From positions 1 to 53,300 of the forward strand of contig FR882113.1 of NCBI GenBank assembly GCA_000435635.1: 53,300 nt of DNA, written 5' to 3'. The notes below the pieces were generated by a model that saw only the letters and a program-made list of their open reading frames with translations, searched no databases and was not told where the DNA came from. This stretch comes from Prevotella sp. CAG:1320. GTDB lineage: Bacteria > Bacteroidota > Bacteroidia > Bacteroidales > Bacteroidaceae. Shown piece after piece: positions 1-8,709 of the stretch; within the stretch, counting starts at the first letter, position 1, and every line of letters begins with the position of its first letter. The position numbers and the translations under genes were made by a program.

Positions 1-2
1 TG

Positions 3-76
3 TGGACCAGCCAGGGCTTGAACCTGGGACCTCCAGATTATGAGTCTGTTGCTCTAACCAACTGAGCTACAAGTCC
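3..76 (-). tRNA. tRNA with CAU anticodon (elongator Met or Ile2)
   Basis: Reading the minus strand gives a 74-nt cloverleaf. It has an acceptor arm GGACTTG/CTGGTCC, a D-arm GCTC...GAGC, an anticodon loop CTCATAA with anticodon CAU, and a T-arm CCAGG-TTCAAGC-CCTGG. The discriminator base is A. The bases that follow read CA up to the window edge, so a complete CCA may not be encoded. The acceptor stem has one T-T mismatch and the anticodon stem one A-G mismatch. CAU is shared by elongator tRNA-Met and by tRNA-Ile2, whose C34 is changed to lysidine. The sequence alone does not separate them with certainty. Confidence 0.9.
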
Positions 77-96
77 TGAATGTTGAAATTCGGGTG

Positions 97-128
97 CAAA
101 GATAATACAATTCCCCGACATATCCAAA
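97..128 (-). promoter_or_regulatory. Bacteroidetes-type promoter of the tRNA gene
   Basis: On the minus strand TTTG (125-128) and TATCTTTG (97-104) are separated by exactly 20 nt. This is the full TTTG-N19/21-TAnnTTTG consensus of the Bacteroidetes primary sigma factor. It lies about 20 nt upstream of the tRNA 5' end. Confidence 0.8.
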
Positions 129-187
129 TATTCTTTAAGAAAACTCACCTTTTTTCTCCTTTTTCATGTTCTATCAATAAAAATAAT

Positions 188-195
188 TATCTTCG
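188..195 (+). promoter_or_regulatory. -7 element upstream of the Ca-ATPase operon
   Basis: TATCTTCG matches TAnnTTTG with one change and lies 32 nt upstream of the ATG at 228. No clear TTTG -33 box is seen at the right distance. The same TAnCTTCGCG form recurs upstream of dapB and the DEAD-box gene. Confidence 0.5.
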
Positions 196-227
196 CGAGA
201 AATAAACAAACGCAATAGATTGCTGAC

Positions 228-2774
228 ATGGATACAATTGAGAACAAGGAAAGGCTGGGCCTCAACGAAGAGCAAGTGGCCGAAAGCAGACGGCAGCATG
301 GCCGCAACGTGTTGACCCCTCCCAAGAGAACTCCCCTGTGGAAACTATACCTGGACAAGTTCCGCGACCCCATCATACAAATATTATTGGTAGCCGCGGC
401 CGTCTCGTTGATATTCTCCATCATAAACGGGGAATACATGGAGACGCTGGGCATCTTCCTGGCCATATTCCTGGCTACCACCATAGGATTTTACTTTGAG
501 TGTGACGCGGCGAAAAAATTCAGCCTACTCACCGCATTGGGTGAGGAGCAGTCCGTAAAGGTAAGACGAAACGGGAAAGTAATGGAAGTGCCCCGCTGCG
601 ACGTAGTGGTGGGAGACGTGATACTGCTGGAAACGGGCGACGAGGTGCCTGCTGACGGAAGGCTCATAGACGTAAACGAGCTACAGATAAATGAGTCGAG
701 CCTCACGGGAGAGCCTATAGCCGACAAGTCCTTGGATCCTGAAGGCGACGGAGATGACCATGGGGCTTATCCCCGCAACGTGGTGTTACGTTCCTCTATG
801 GTCATGTCGGGCAGGGGCGAAGCCGTGGTCACGGCCATTGGAGATGCCACGGAAATAGGAAAGGTGGCCCGAAAGAGCACGGAGAGCACGGCCGTGAAGA
901 CTCCGCTGAACATGCAACTGGACAAATTGGCCAAATTCGTGTCCAAGATAGGACTCACCGTGTCTTTCGTGGCGTTTGCCATTTTCCTGATACATGACAT
1001 CTTGGTCAACCCTCTTTGGGAAGGGAATGACTACCTAAGGATGGCCCAGGTGGTATTGAAATACTTCATGATGGCCGTGACGCTCATCGTGATGGCCGTG
1101 CCCGAAGGACTGCCCATGACCGTGACGCTGGCCTTGGCACTCAACATGCGACGCATGCTGAAATCGAACAACCTGGTGAGAAAGCTGCACGCCTGCGAAA
1201 CCATGGGTGCCGTAACCGTCATCTGCACCGACAAGACAGGTACGCTGACCCAAAACAAGATGCAAGTACAGGACTTCGCCATAGAAAACGAGCAGCTGCT
1301 CAATGAGGCTATCGCCTTCAACAGCACCGCTGAACTGGACGGGAATCAAGGTATCGGTAACCCCACGGAAATAGCCTTGTTGCTTTGGCTGCAAGGAAAG
1401 GGCGTGGACTATCGGCAGCTGCGAGAGAGCGGAAAAGTGGAAAGCCAGCAGCCTTTCTCTACCGAGACGAAATACATGAAGACTGTGGTCACGATTGATG
1501 GCCAACGCCATGAGTTCGTGAAAGGCGCTCCCGAGATTGTGATGGGTATGTGCGACCTGTCACAGGAGAAACAAGCGGAAATACAGAAACTCTTGCTATC
1601 CTACCAGGAGAAAGCCATGCGCACGCTGGGCTTCGCTCTTGACGGAAAATGGCAAGGCGTAGCGGCCATCAGTGACCCTATACGCGAGGATGTTCCCGCA
1701 GCGGTGGATCGTTGTCAAGGAGCTGGCATCACGGTGAAGATCGTAACGGGCGACACCGTGGCTACCGCCACCGAAATCGGCAGACAAATCGGTCTCTTCG
1801 AGGACAAGACCAACATACCGCCCCATAGCACTATCACCGGTCCCGAGTGGGCGGCCTTGAGCGACGAAGAAGCCTACAAGCGCGCCGCCGAGATAAGAGT
1901 GATGTCGAGGGCAAGACCTACCGACAAGCAGCGGTTGGTACACATGCTGCAGAAGCGCGGTGAAGTGGTGGCCGTGACGGGTGATGGTACCAACGACGCT
2001 CCCGCCTTGCACTATGCCCACGTGGGACTGTCTCTTGGTTCGGGAACGTCTGTTGCCAAGGAAGCATCAGACATGACTTTGCTCGACGACTCTTTTGGCT
2101 CTATCGCCAATGCCGTGATGTGGGGTCGCTCCCTCTATAAGAACATCCAGCGTTTCCTCTTTTTCCAATTGGTGGTCAACCTTACCGCCCTGCTCTTGGT
2201 GTTGGGAGGTTCGCTCATCGGCACGGAAATGCCCCTCACGGTCACCCAGATTCTTTGGGTGAACCTCATCATGGACACCTTCGCCGCCATGGCCTTGGCC
2301 TCACTGCCTCCTTCAAGAGAAGTGATGAAAGACAAACCCCGCAAGCAAAGCGACTTCATCATCACTCCCGGCATGGGCAAAGCCATCCTGTGGTGTGGCC
2401 TTACTTTCTTCGCCGCCATGTTCGTCTTCCTGTTCTATTGCGAGCGCAATGGCGAGGGTGGCGTAGACAGGCACGAGTTGACATGGTTCTTCACCACGTT
2501 CGTGATGCTGCAGTTCTGGAACCTCTTCAACGCCAAGGCCTACGCCAGCCAGTATACAGCCTTCCATCGCTTCTTGGCCGACAAGGGCCTGATGCTCGTC
2601 CTGCTTTTCATCTTGGTAGGACAATGGTTTATTGTCACTTTTGGCGGTGACATGTTCCGCACCGAGCCGCTCAGCTGGAAGGAATGGCTCATCATCTTCG
2701 TGGCCACATCTCCCGTGCTGTGGATAGGGGAGCTCATACGTGGCATCTCCCGAATGAAGAAAGCAAAGGCATAA
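228..2774 (+). CDS. Calcium-translocating P-type ATPase (P2 family)
   Basis: An ATP-driven cation pump of 848 aa, most like the PMCA-type Ca2+ ATPases of bacteria, acting in the inner membrane. The domain order is complete. An N-terminal cation-ATPase segment comes first, then the actuator domain with TGE (in LTGEP), the membrane motif PEGLP starting at residue 292, and the phosphorylation site DKTGTLT with the phosphorylated Asp at 335. The hinge GDGTNDAP starts at residue 585, and a C-terminal group of membrane helices ends the protein. The length is normal for the subfamily. The PEGLP motif and the NPTE nucleotide-domain motif fit type II pumps and not heavy-metal P1B pumps, and no CPx motif is present. 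Calcium as substrate is inferred from the family. It is the first gene of a tight operon, with the HAD gene starting 1 bp after its stop. Confidence 0.9.
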   Translation: MDTIENKERLGLNEEQVAESRRQHGRNVLTPPKRTPLWKLYLDKFRDPIIQILLVAAAVSLIFSIINGEYMETLGIFLAIFLATTIGFYFECDAAKKFSLLTALGEEQSVKVRRNGKVMEVPRCDVVVGDVILLETGDEVPADGRLIDVNELQINESSLTGEPIADKSLDPEGDGDDHGAYPRNVVLRSSMVMSGRGEAVVTAIGDATEIGKVARKSTESTAVKTPLNMQLDKLAKFVSKIGLTVSFVAFAIFLIHDILVNPLWEGNDYLRMAQVVLKYFMMAVTLIVMAVPEGLPMTVTLALALNMRRMLKSNNLVRKLHACETMGAVTVICTDKTGTLTQNKMQVQDFAIENEQLLNEAIAFNSTAELDGNQGIGNPTEIALLLWLQGKGVDYRQLRESGKVESQQPFSTETKYMKTVVTIDGQRHEFVKGAPEIVMGMCDLSQEKQAEIQKLLLSYQEKAMRTLGFALDGKWQGVAAISDPIREDVPAAVDRCQGAGITVKIVTGDTVATATEIGRQIGLFEDKTNIPPHSTITGPEWAALSDEEAYKRAAEIRVMSRARPTDKQRLVHMLQKRGEVVAVTGDGTNDAPALHYAHVGLSLGSGTSVAKEASDMTLLDDSFGSIANAVMWGRSLYKNIQRFLFFQLVVNLTALLLVLGGSLIGTEMPLTVTQILWVNLIMDTFAAMALASLPPSREVMKDKPRKQSDFIITPGMGKAILWCGLTFFAAMFVFLFYCERNGEGGVDRHELTWFFTTFVMLQFWNLFNAKAYASQYTAFHRFLADKGLMLVLLFILVGQWFIVTFGGDMFRTEPLSWKEWLIIFVATSPVLWIGELIRGISRMKKAKA

Positions 2775-2775
2775 G

Positions 2776-3381
2776 ATGGAGATACGCAACATCATCTTCG
2801 ACTTGGGAGGTGTATTGGTGAGCCTTGACCAGCGACGCTGCATAGAGGCTATGCGGCAAGTAGGCATCGACGCCATTGCCAACTACGTGGAAGAGCGACG
2901 TACAGAAGACCTTTTTTACGAGGCGGAGATAGGCGCCATCACCCAACACGGCTTCTGCGAGGAAGTACGCAGGCTCACAGGAACCACACCAAGAGACGAA
3001 GACATCGTATGGGCGTGGAACCAGCTGCTCGGAGAAATCACGTCCGAGCGCAAGCAAAGACTTTGGGAACTGAAACAAAAAGGTTTCCGTCTCTTCCTGC
3101 TGAGCAGCACAAACGTGATGCATTGGCAGTATTGCGCGGAAGAACTGTTCCCCGACCGCTTCAGGGTAGTGGAGGATTACTTCGAGAAGGTGTTCCTGTC
3201 CTACCAGATGCATCTATCCAAACCCAACACGGATATCTTCACCGAGGTGTTGTCCGAAGCGGGAATAGAGGCGGAAGAGACCCTGTTCATCGATGACGCT
3301 AACGCCAACTGTCAAGCGGCAGAATCACTGGGCATACACACCTATTATAATAAGCGCATAGACGACTGGTTGTCGCTATAG
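2776..3381 (+). CDS. HAD-family phosphatase (subfamily IA)
   Basis: A 201-aa haloacid dehalogenase-type hydrolase. Motif I is FDLGGV, with nucleophile Asp9. The position two residues on is Gly instead of the usual Asp, as in YihX-type sugar-phosphate phosphatases. Motif II is the LLSST strand. Motif III is the Lys in LSKPN, and motif IV is LFIDDANAN. The family removes phosphate from small metabolites, but the substrate cannot be read from sequence. The ATG begins one base after the ATPase stop, so translation is probably coupled. ribF follows after 27 bp. Given the YihX resemblance, glucose-1-phosphate or FMN would be reasonable guesses but no more than that. Confidence 0.85.
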   Translation: MEIRNIIFDLGGVLVSLDQRRCIEAMRQVGIDAIANYVEERRTEDLFYEAEIGAITQHGFCEEVRRLTGTTPRDEDIVWAWNQLLGEITSERKQRLWELKQKGFRLFLLSSTNVMHWQYCAEELFPDRFRVVEDYFEKVFLSYQMHLSKPNTDIFTEVLSEAGIEAEETLFIDDANANCQAAESLGIHTYYNKRIDDWLSL

Positions 3382-3408
3382 CCCCACGAAAAGAGTATAG
3401 AGGCGGAC

Positions 3409-4353
3409 ATGAGAATCATACACGTTGACGAACATACCAAGCTCACCGAGCCTTGCGTAGCCACCATCGGCTTCTTTGATGGCGTGCATCGCGGCCATCG
3501 CTTCTTGATAGACCACCTGAAAAAGACCGCCCAAGAGGATGGTCTGCAGTCCATGGTCATCACCTTCGATGAGCATCCCCGCAAAGTATTGCGAAGTGAT
3601 TACCAACCACGATTGCTTTCCACGCTGGACGGCAAACTCACCCTGCTCTCAAAGACCAACATCGACATCGTGGCCGTGCTGCACTTCGATCTCCATCTAG
3701 CCGCGCTCTCCGCCAAAGATTTCATGAATGCCGTGCTCAAGGAGCAGCTCAACGTGCGTAAGCTCTACATAGGTTACGACCATCGCTTCGGGCACAACCG
3801 CAAAGAGGGCTTCGATGACTACGTGAGATATGGCAGGGAATTGGGCATGGAGATACTGCGCTCCAACGCCTTCATCTTGAACGGGGTGAACGTAAGTTCC
3901 TCTGTGGTGCGTTCCTTCCTGCAAGACGGAGAGGTGGAAATGGCCGCCCAGTGCCTTGGCTATCCCTATACACTTTTGGGAAAGGTGGAACACGGCCAGC
4001 AGGAAGGCCGCAAATTGGGCTATCCTACAGCCAACATCAACACCTCAGGCTATGGCCAGCTGATTCCCGCCCCTGGTGTTTACGCCGTGAAGGTGATGTT
4101 GCGCAACCAAATGACTCAATTCCACGGCATGATGAATATCGGCACCAGGCCCACTTTCGAGGGGCATGCTCTCTCGCTGGAAGTACACATCTTCAATTTC
4201 CAAGGCAATCTCTATGGACAGGAACTCAAAGTGAGTTTCATCCATCGCATACGTTCCGAACAAAAATTTTCCACCCCAGAGGCTCTCGCCCATCAGCTGA
4301 AACGAGATGCCAAACTGGTGGAAGAACAATTTGATAAAGAAAACAATTTATGA
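3409..4353 (+). CDS. ribF: Bifunctional riboflavin kinase / FAD synthetase
   Basis: A 314-aa cytoplasmic enzyme that phosphorylates riboflavin to FMN and adenylates FMN to FAD. The N-terminal nucleotidyltransferase half carries GFFDGVHRGH (residues about 21-30) and GYDHRFGHNR. The C-terminal flavokinase half (from about residue 185) carries the LGYPTAN motif and MNIGTRPTF. Length and domain order match standard RibF. The stop overlaps the start of the next gene by 4 bases (ATGA), which indicates translational coupling with the CPBP membrane protease gene. It belongs to the operon that starts with the P-type ATPase. Confidence 0.97.
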   Translation: MRIIHVDEHTKLTEPCVATIGFFDGVHRGHRFLIDHLKKTAQEDGLQSMVITFDEHPRKVLRSDYQPRLLSTLDGKLTLLSKTNIDIVAVLHFDLHLAALSAKDFMNAVLKEQLNVRKLYIGYDHRFGHNRKEGFDDYVRYGRELGMEILRSNAFILNGVNVSSSVVRSFLQDGEVEMAAQCLGYPYTLLGKVEHGQQEGRKLGYPTANINTSGYGQLIPAPGVYAVKVMLRNQMTQFHGMMNIGTRPTFEGHALSLEVHIFNFQGNLYGQELKVSFIHRIRSEQKFSTPEALAHQLKRDAKLVEEQFDKENNL

Positions 4354-5177
4354 ATAAAGTAGCAAAAAGCATCCTTGACGCCATCCTCTATGTTATCACC
4401 TTCATCGTCGTGCAGCTCGTTGTGCAATTGGCGGGCGCGGGCATCTACTCCGCCATCAACGGCACGCCCTTCGAGCAACTATTGCAGGGCATGGGCACGG
4501 GCGACTACAGCGACCTGGTCATCACCACCAGCCTCATCAGCAGCGTCATCACGCTGATAATCTTCGTATTGCTGAAATGGGCGCATACAGACCGTGCGTA
4601 TCTGGCCAGCCGTCCTTGGGGAACTTTGGTGTGGGTCATTCTCTTCTCGCTGGGCACCATATTACCCTTGCAATGGCTCTATGAGCAAATGCAAGTGATT
4701 ATGCCAGAGAACTACGAACAGCTTTTCCAGGGCATCATGTCCAATCCCTCCGGCTACTTGGCCATCGGCATCTTGGCTCCGCTAGTGGAAGAAATCGTAT
4801 TCCGAGGTGCCCTCTTGCGTCGTCTGCTCCAAGTAATGGGCGGCAAACTCCATTGGGTGGCCATTTTCATCTCGGCATTTCTTTTTGGCCTTGTGCATGG
4901 CAACATAGCCCAATTCACCCACGCTCTCATCTTGGGATGCGCCCTCGGATGGATGTATTACCGCACGCATAGCGTTGTGCCGGGCATTGTGCTCCACTGG
5001 GTCAACAACACTGTTGCCTATGCGATGTTCTATGTGATGCCCTGGACGGCCGAGGGAGAACTCATCGACCTGTTCCATGGCGACAGCCACACCATGCTCA
5101 TGGCCTTGGGCTTCTCGCTCTGCATCCTGTTGCCCAGCCTCTACCAACTGTCTTGGCGCTTACGCCCCGCGGACTAA
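4350..5177 (+). CDS. CPBP-family intramembrane metalloprotease
   Basis: A 275-aa integral membrane protein of the CAAX protease / bacteriocin-processing (Abi, CPBP) family. The catalytic motifs are visible. E147-E148 with R152 form the EExxxR motif, H183 lies in FLFGLVH, and H216 with N219/N220 lies in VLHWVNN. About seven to eight hydrophobic helices surround them. In other bacteria the family cleaves prenylated or peptide substrates inside the membrane, or acts in bacteriocin immunity. The substrate here is unknown. It is the last gene of the ATPase-HAD-ribF operon. Its stop interlocks with the stop of the convergent ogt gene in the tetranucleotide CTAA. Confidence 0.85.
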   Translation: MNKVAKSILDAILYVITFIVVQLVVQLAGAGIYSAINGTPFEQLLQGMGTGDYSDLVITTSLISSVITLIIFVLLKWAHTDRAYLASRPWGTLVWVILFSLGTILPLQWLYEQMQVIMPENYEQLFQGIMSNPSGYLAIGILAPLVEEIVFRGALLRRLLQVMGGKLHWVAIFISAFLFGLVHGNIAQFTHALILGCALGWMYYRTHSVVPGIVLHWVNNTVAYAMFYVMPWTAEGELIDLFHGDSHTMLMALGFSLCILLPSLYQLSWRLRPAD

Positions 5178-5680
5178 TCTTCTTTTGGCAGGACTCCTTC
5201 CAGGCGCAAGAGATACTTCTTGCGCTCGATGCCTTCTCCATAACCTCCCAATCCATGCGCTGCCACAACACGATGGCAGGGTATAAGGATGGGGAGGGGA
5301 TTGTGATGATTGGCTCCACCCACCGCCCTCGCGCCCTTAGGGCAACCCATTCTGCGGGCTTGCTCGCCATAGCTGATAGTCTCGCCATAGGGTATCTGTC
5401 GCAGTACCTGCCAGGCTTTTCGCTGAAAGTCAGTGCCTAAAGGGCATAGGGGCAAGTCGAAATCACGGCGCTCTCCCTTGAAATACTGTTCCAATTGCCG
5501 TAAAGTCTCCATTGCCAACCGCTCGTCTTCCCCATCAGCGCACGAGCACGCTTGCGCTTCCGCTGTATAACTACCAGCGGCCTGCGTTTCTTCATCTATG
5601 AATTCCAAATGGGTAACATGCCCATTTTCCACCATAATACGCACCAAGCCTATCGGGGAGGAGAAAAACGCTTGCTTCAT
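5174..5680 (-). CDS. ogt: Methylated-DNA--[protein]-cysteine S-methyltransferase
   Basis: A 168-aa suicide DNA-repair protein that transfers alkyl groups from O6-alkylguanine or O4-alkylthymine to its own cysteine. The active-site motif IPCHRVV is present with Cys135. A following GGYGEGI...K segment and an upstream helix-turn-helix ([15 protein letters not shown]) bind the DNA minor groove. The short N-terminal ribonuclease-like domain and the lack of an AraC-type Ada module make it Ogt-like and not Ada. It lies 30 bp downstream of dprA on the same strand and is probably the last gene of the thioesterase-DUF2851-dprA operon, so two DNA-maintenance genes sit together. Confidence 0.95.
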   Translation of the reverse strand: MKQAFFSSPIGLVRIMVENGHVTHLEFIDEETQAAGSYTAEAQACSCADGEDERLAMETLRQLEQYFKGERRDFDLPLCPLGTDFQRKAWQVLRQIPYGETISYGEQARRMGCPKGARAVGGANHHNPLPILIPCHRVVAAHGLGGYGEGIERKKYLLRLEGVLPKED

Positions 5681-5710
5681 GTCATATATATATTAATAAT
5701 GTATGGCTCG

Positions 5711-6841
5711 CTATCGCATCAGCAAATGATACGTGCCTCCCGCCAAGGCCTTTATCACTCCTTTCATCTCTAACGAGAAAAGAAGCGCGGTCAACTTGCC
5801 TATAGGAATGTTAGCCTGTACGGCCAACATATTTATCTGCAGGTCATTGTGCGCCTGCAATGCGTTCACCACAACCTGTTCCTCGTCGCTCAACTCCGGG
5901 AACATTTCCCTTTCTATCCCCTGCTTGCGCGCTTTGCCTAAGGCCATATCCGTTTCCCACCCCATGGCCTGAACAAAATCACTGGCCGTGAGCAGCAAGG
6001 AAGCACCATTATTCATGATAAGCCGATTACAACCCTCGGAATATACATCTCCCAACCTGCCCGGGAAAGCGAATACCTCCCGGCCATAACTTTGCGAGAT
6101 ACCCGCCGTAATCAGTCCACCGCCCTTGGCGGCGCTCTCCACCAAGACACAAGCGTCGCTGATGCCCGCCACGATGCGGTTGCGTCTCACGAAGTTTATC
6201 TTGTCCACCTTGCTTTGTGTCAAGAACTCTGTCAACAATCCGCCTTGTGTCAACATGCGCACCGCAGTCTCCCTATGGCGGGTAGGATAAAGTTCGTCCA
6301 GACCATGGGCCAACACGCCTATGGTCTCATAGCCGTTGGCCAGGGCTTGCCGATGCGCATGGATATCCACGCCATAGGCCAAGCCACTCACGATAAGCAC
6401 TTGTGGGCAAAGTTCCTTCAGTTCCCTGATGAAGCGGGCGATAACCTCCTGCCCATAGACCGTGCAATGGCGAGTGCCCACGATATTAATGACCCGCAGC
6501 TGGTTGAGGTTGGCGTTTCCCTTATAGAACAACACCAATGGGGCATCGTCCACATCTCTCAGACGGTCGGGATAGTTCTCGTCGTTCAGCGGCAGCGGCG
6601 TGATGCCATACTTCATGTCGTATTCGAGTTCCACTTCCGCCCGTTTCAACGCCTCGTCAGTATTTTGCAACGCGGTCACCAGTCTGTCTGTGGCATCCGG
6701 CAATATGTCCCTGATGTCATGCCGATGCTCCATCACGGCGGTGGCGGAGCCTAGCGTGCGATAGAGTTGCAACAACCCTGTCAAGGAAAAATAGTTCAAC
6801 CTCGATAGCGCGATGGCGTTGATCACTTCTTGCTGGTCCAT
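5711..6841 (-). CDS. dprA: DNA-processing protein DprA
   Basis: A 376-aa cytoplasmic protein that binds incoming single-stranded DNA during transformation and loads RecA. An N-terminal helical (SAM-like) domain precedes the Rossmann fold, which carries GTRHCTVYG (122-130), SGLAYGVDIHAH (152-163) and HGLDELYP. A C-terminal winged-helix (DML1-like) domain covers roughly residues 310-376. The first motif reads GTR where many homologues have GSR, which is conservative. The start lies one base after the DUF2851 stop, so translation is coupled. DprA is widespread even where natural competence has not been shown, so its presence does not prove transformation. Confidence 0.95.
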   Translation of the reverse strand: MDQQEVINAIALSRLNYFSLTGLLQLYRTLGSATAVMEHRHDIRDILPDATDRLVTALQNTDEALKRAEVELEYDMKYGITPLPLNDENYPDRLRDVDDAPLVLFYKGNANLNQLRVINIVGTRHCTVYGQEVIARFIRELKELCPQVLIVSGLAYGVDIHAHRQALANGYETIGVLAHGLDELYPTRHRETAVRMLTQGGLLTEFLTQSKVDKINFVRRNRIVAGISDACVLVESAAKGGGLITAGISQSYGREVFAFPGRLGDVYSEGCNRLIMNNGASLLLTASDFVQAMGWETDMALGKARKQGIEREMFPELSDEEQVVVNALQAHNDLQINMLAVQANIPIGKLTALLFSLEMKGVIKALAGGTYHLLMR

Positions 6842-6842
6842 G

Positions 6843-8138
6843 TCATTTCCTCCTTAAATATTCATAACCGAAGCGACAGCGCAAACATTCCTTGCGGTCA
6901 CAATATTCTTTTTTCAGCTGTATCAACGCCTGGCTGTCACCCGCGTTCTGCACGATGAGACCGCATTGCTGCCACATACGCACGATGCTATTATTCTCCG
7001 CCTTCACTTGCTCCAGGAAGTCGAAAGCCCTTTCGCATAGCCGCTCGTCCATCTTATGCCGCCCATAAGCGAAAAACATTGGGGCCACGGTATTGATCAA
7101 TATCAGGTTCTGGGAGAACACGGAGAGATTTTTCTCGTTCCTTACGCTTGTGCTGCCAAAGGTGTAATGCGTTTCCCAGTAAGGGGTCACTTGGGTGGCG
7201 ATTACCTCGCGAGCCTTCTCCAGGTCCGTGGCTTCCAGCAGCTGGCTCAGTCCAGCCTTGCGCTGATGGTAAAGCGACACGAGCTGCGAGAGACGGATAT
7301 GGGGGAAGTTTTGCGGTCTCAAGCGCAAAAAGCGCCACAACTTGGCGTCTATGGGACGCAACGAGAACTTGTGCGCCAAGTATTTGTATTCCTCTTGCAG
7401 TTTCTGGAAATAACCTTCCGCCAATGCGTCGGCTCGATAGCGTTCGGGTATGGTGTTGATATCCAGAAGACCCGCTTGTCCCATGAAGAAGGCTTCCACC
7501 TGGAAAATATTGTCTCGATGATGGGCAACAGCCTGCAAAGGGACATGCAAAGCCCATTCCTCAAACACGTCGCTATTGATGCCAAAGCCGAAATTGCGAG
7601 CCAAGGTAACAAAATACGCGGCCTCCCATGAGCCATCACACTTTTCCACTCTCTTGCGGATGTCCTCTGTTTTCCTTTCCAGTCTTTCCACTTGCAAAGC
7701 ACTCATCCACCCATGTATAGTGAGGGCGGGAAGCTCGGGGATTATCCTATGGCAACGTGGATATTTGTCTTCCCTCGCCAATTCTTCAAAATGCTCCTGT
7801 ACACGGGCAGGCACATCCAGCCTCATCTGGCAGAGCGGCTTGCCTTGCGAGTTTACCGCGATGGCATCGATATCACCACATACATGCAATATCACGTTAT
7901 CATACCTCGCGTCTTTTTCGTGTCCATGCAGAAACCAATCACTGGCCTTTTCGTGTATCTCCACGTTGCCCACCCATAGGGTATCTCCTATCTTCAGCTT
8001 GGCGTTGAAGAAGTCTGGGCCCGCGTCTATGTTGTGCAAGCCAGGGTCTATCACTTCCACGCCCAATCCCTCTTGGGTCACCAACCCCTCTAATGGGTAC
8101 AACTTGTGCTTCCACACATAGTGTAGTAATGCCTCCAT
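6843..8138 (-). CDS. DUF2851 family protein
   Basis: A 431-aa protein recognised as DUF2851, a Bacteroidetes family without an assigned function. The N-terminus contains the family signature around GLHNIDAGPDFFNAKL, WVGNVEIH and the SDW...H segment, followed by NVILHVC. These conserved Asp, His and Glu residues look like a metal-dependent active site, which is an inference. The C-terminus is Cys-rich (CDRKECLRCRFG), suggesting a small zinc-binding end. No signal peptide or membrane helix is seen. It is the second gene of the operon thioesterase-DUF2851-dprA-ogt and abuts dprA with a single-base gap. A role linked to DNA uptake or processing is only suggested by this neighbour. Confidence 0.85.
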   Translation of the reverse strand: MEALLHYVWKHKLYPLEGLVTQEGLGVEVIDPGLHNIDAGPDFFNAKLKIGDTLWVGNVEIHEKASDWFLHGHEKDARYDNVILHVCGDIDAIAVNSQGKPLCQMRLDVPARVQEHFEELAREDKYPRCHRIIPELPALTIHGWMSALQVERLERKTEDIRKRVEKCDGSWEAAYFVTLARNFGFGINSDVFEEWALHVPLQAVAHHRDNIFQVEAFFMGQAGLLDINTIPERYRADALAEGYFQKLQEEYKYLAHKFSLRPIDAKLWRFLRLRPQNFPHIRLSQLVSLYHQRKAGLSQLLEATDLEKAREVIATQVTPYWETHYTFGSTSVRNEKNLSVFSQNLILINTVAPMFFAYGRHKMDERLCERAFDFLEQVKAENNSIVRMWQQCGLIVQNAGDSQALIQLKKEYCDRKECLRCRFGYEYLRRK

Positions 8139-8161
8139 ATAACCTTTCCTCTGTTATCCCA

Positions 8162-8587
8162 CTATTCCGACCGCCTGTGATTGGCGAAATAAGGCAGGAA
8201 AGCCTTGTCGTATTCCTCGCTGTTGGCGAGCTTTCCATTCACCAGACACACCAGCTCTACCGTGGCTTTCAGGCATAGCGCCTCGTCTGCTTCCCTGAAG
8301 ATATCTTGGTGAAATACGTATCGAATGCCTTGTTTCTCTATCCAAAGGCGGGAGATGAGATTGTCGTCACAACGCAACGGCGATTTATATCGCAAGTCCA
8401 TACGAGCCACCACGGCATCCACGCCTCGCTGGTGCATCTCGGCAAAGCTCAATCCCGCCTGGCGCAAAAACCTGTGACGGGTGTGCTCCAGGTAATGCAA
8501 GTAGTTGGCGTTGTTGACTATTCCCTCGATATCGCACTCGTAATCGCGTACTTCCATGCGTGTCTCATAGACATATTTATCACTCAT
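8162..8587 (-). CDS. Acyl-CoA thioesterase (YbgC/4-hydroxybenzoyl-CoA type hotdog)
   Basis: A 141-aa single hotdog-fold protein. The YbgC/4HBT active-site stretch is present near the N-terminus: Asp19 followed by EGIVNNANYLHYLEHTR, the helix that encloses the thioester. The family hydrolyses short- or medium-chain acyl-CoAs in the cytoplasm. The natural substrate cannot be predicted. It is the first gene of a four-gene minus-strand operon, with DUF2851 starting 23 bp downstream. A TATTTTTG promoter element lies 29 nt upstream of its ATG. Confidence 0.88.
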   Translation of the reverse strand: MSDKYVYETRMEVRDYECDIEGIVNNANYLHYLEHTRHRFLRQAGLSFAEMHQRGVDAVVARMDLRYKSPLRCDDNLISRLWIEKQGIRYVFHQDIFREADEALCLKATVELVCLVNGKLANSEEYDKAFLPYFANHRRSE

Positions 8588-8615
8588 AACTGACTTATTT
8601 CATTATAAAACCATA

Positions 8616-8623
8616 CAAAAATA
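8616..8623 (-). promoter_or_regulatory. -7 element of the thioesterase-DUF2851-dprA-ogt operon
   Basis: The minus strand reads TATTTTTG, a perfect TAnnTTTG, 29 nt upstream of the thioesterase ATG. No good -33 TTTG is visible. The dapB promoter lies 55 bp away, facing in the other direction. Confidence 0.55.
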
Positions 8624-8677
8624 CATAAATTTCCTGGATTTTACCGATAAACGCATGATTTTATAAACAAAAAAGGT

Positions 8678-8685
8678 TACCTTCG
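8678..8685 (+). promoter_or_regulatory. -7 element of the dapB-lepB operon
   Basis: TACCTTCG, followed by CG, lies 24 nt upstream of the dapB ATG. It matches the TAnnTTTG consensus with one change and has the same form as the elements at 188 and 17640. Confidence 0.55.
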
Positions 8686-8709
8686 CGCTAGTCTAAACAC
8701 AAATAAAAC

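Noticed and set aside
4350..5177. Bacteriocin immunity gene
   Set aside because: CPBP proteases can have this role, but no bacteriocin precursor or exporter lies nearby and the gene is embedded in a housekeeping operon.
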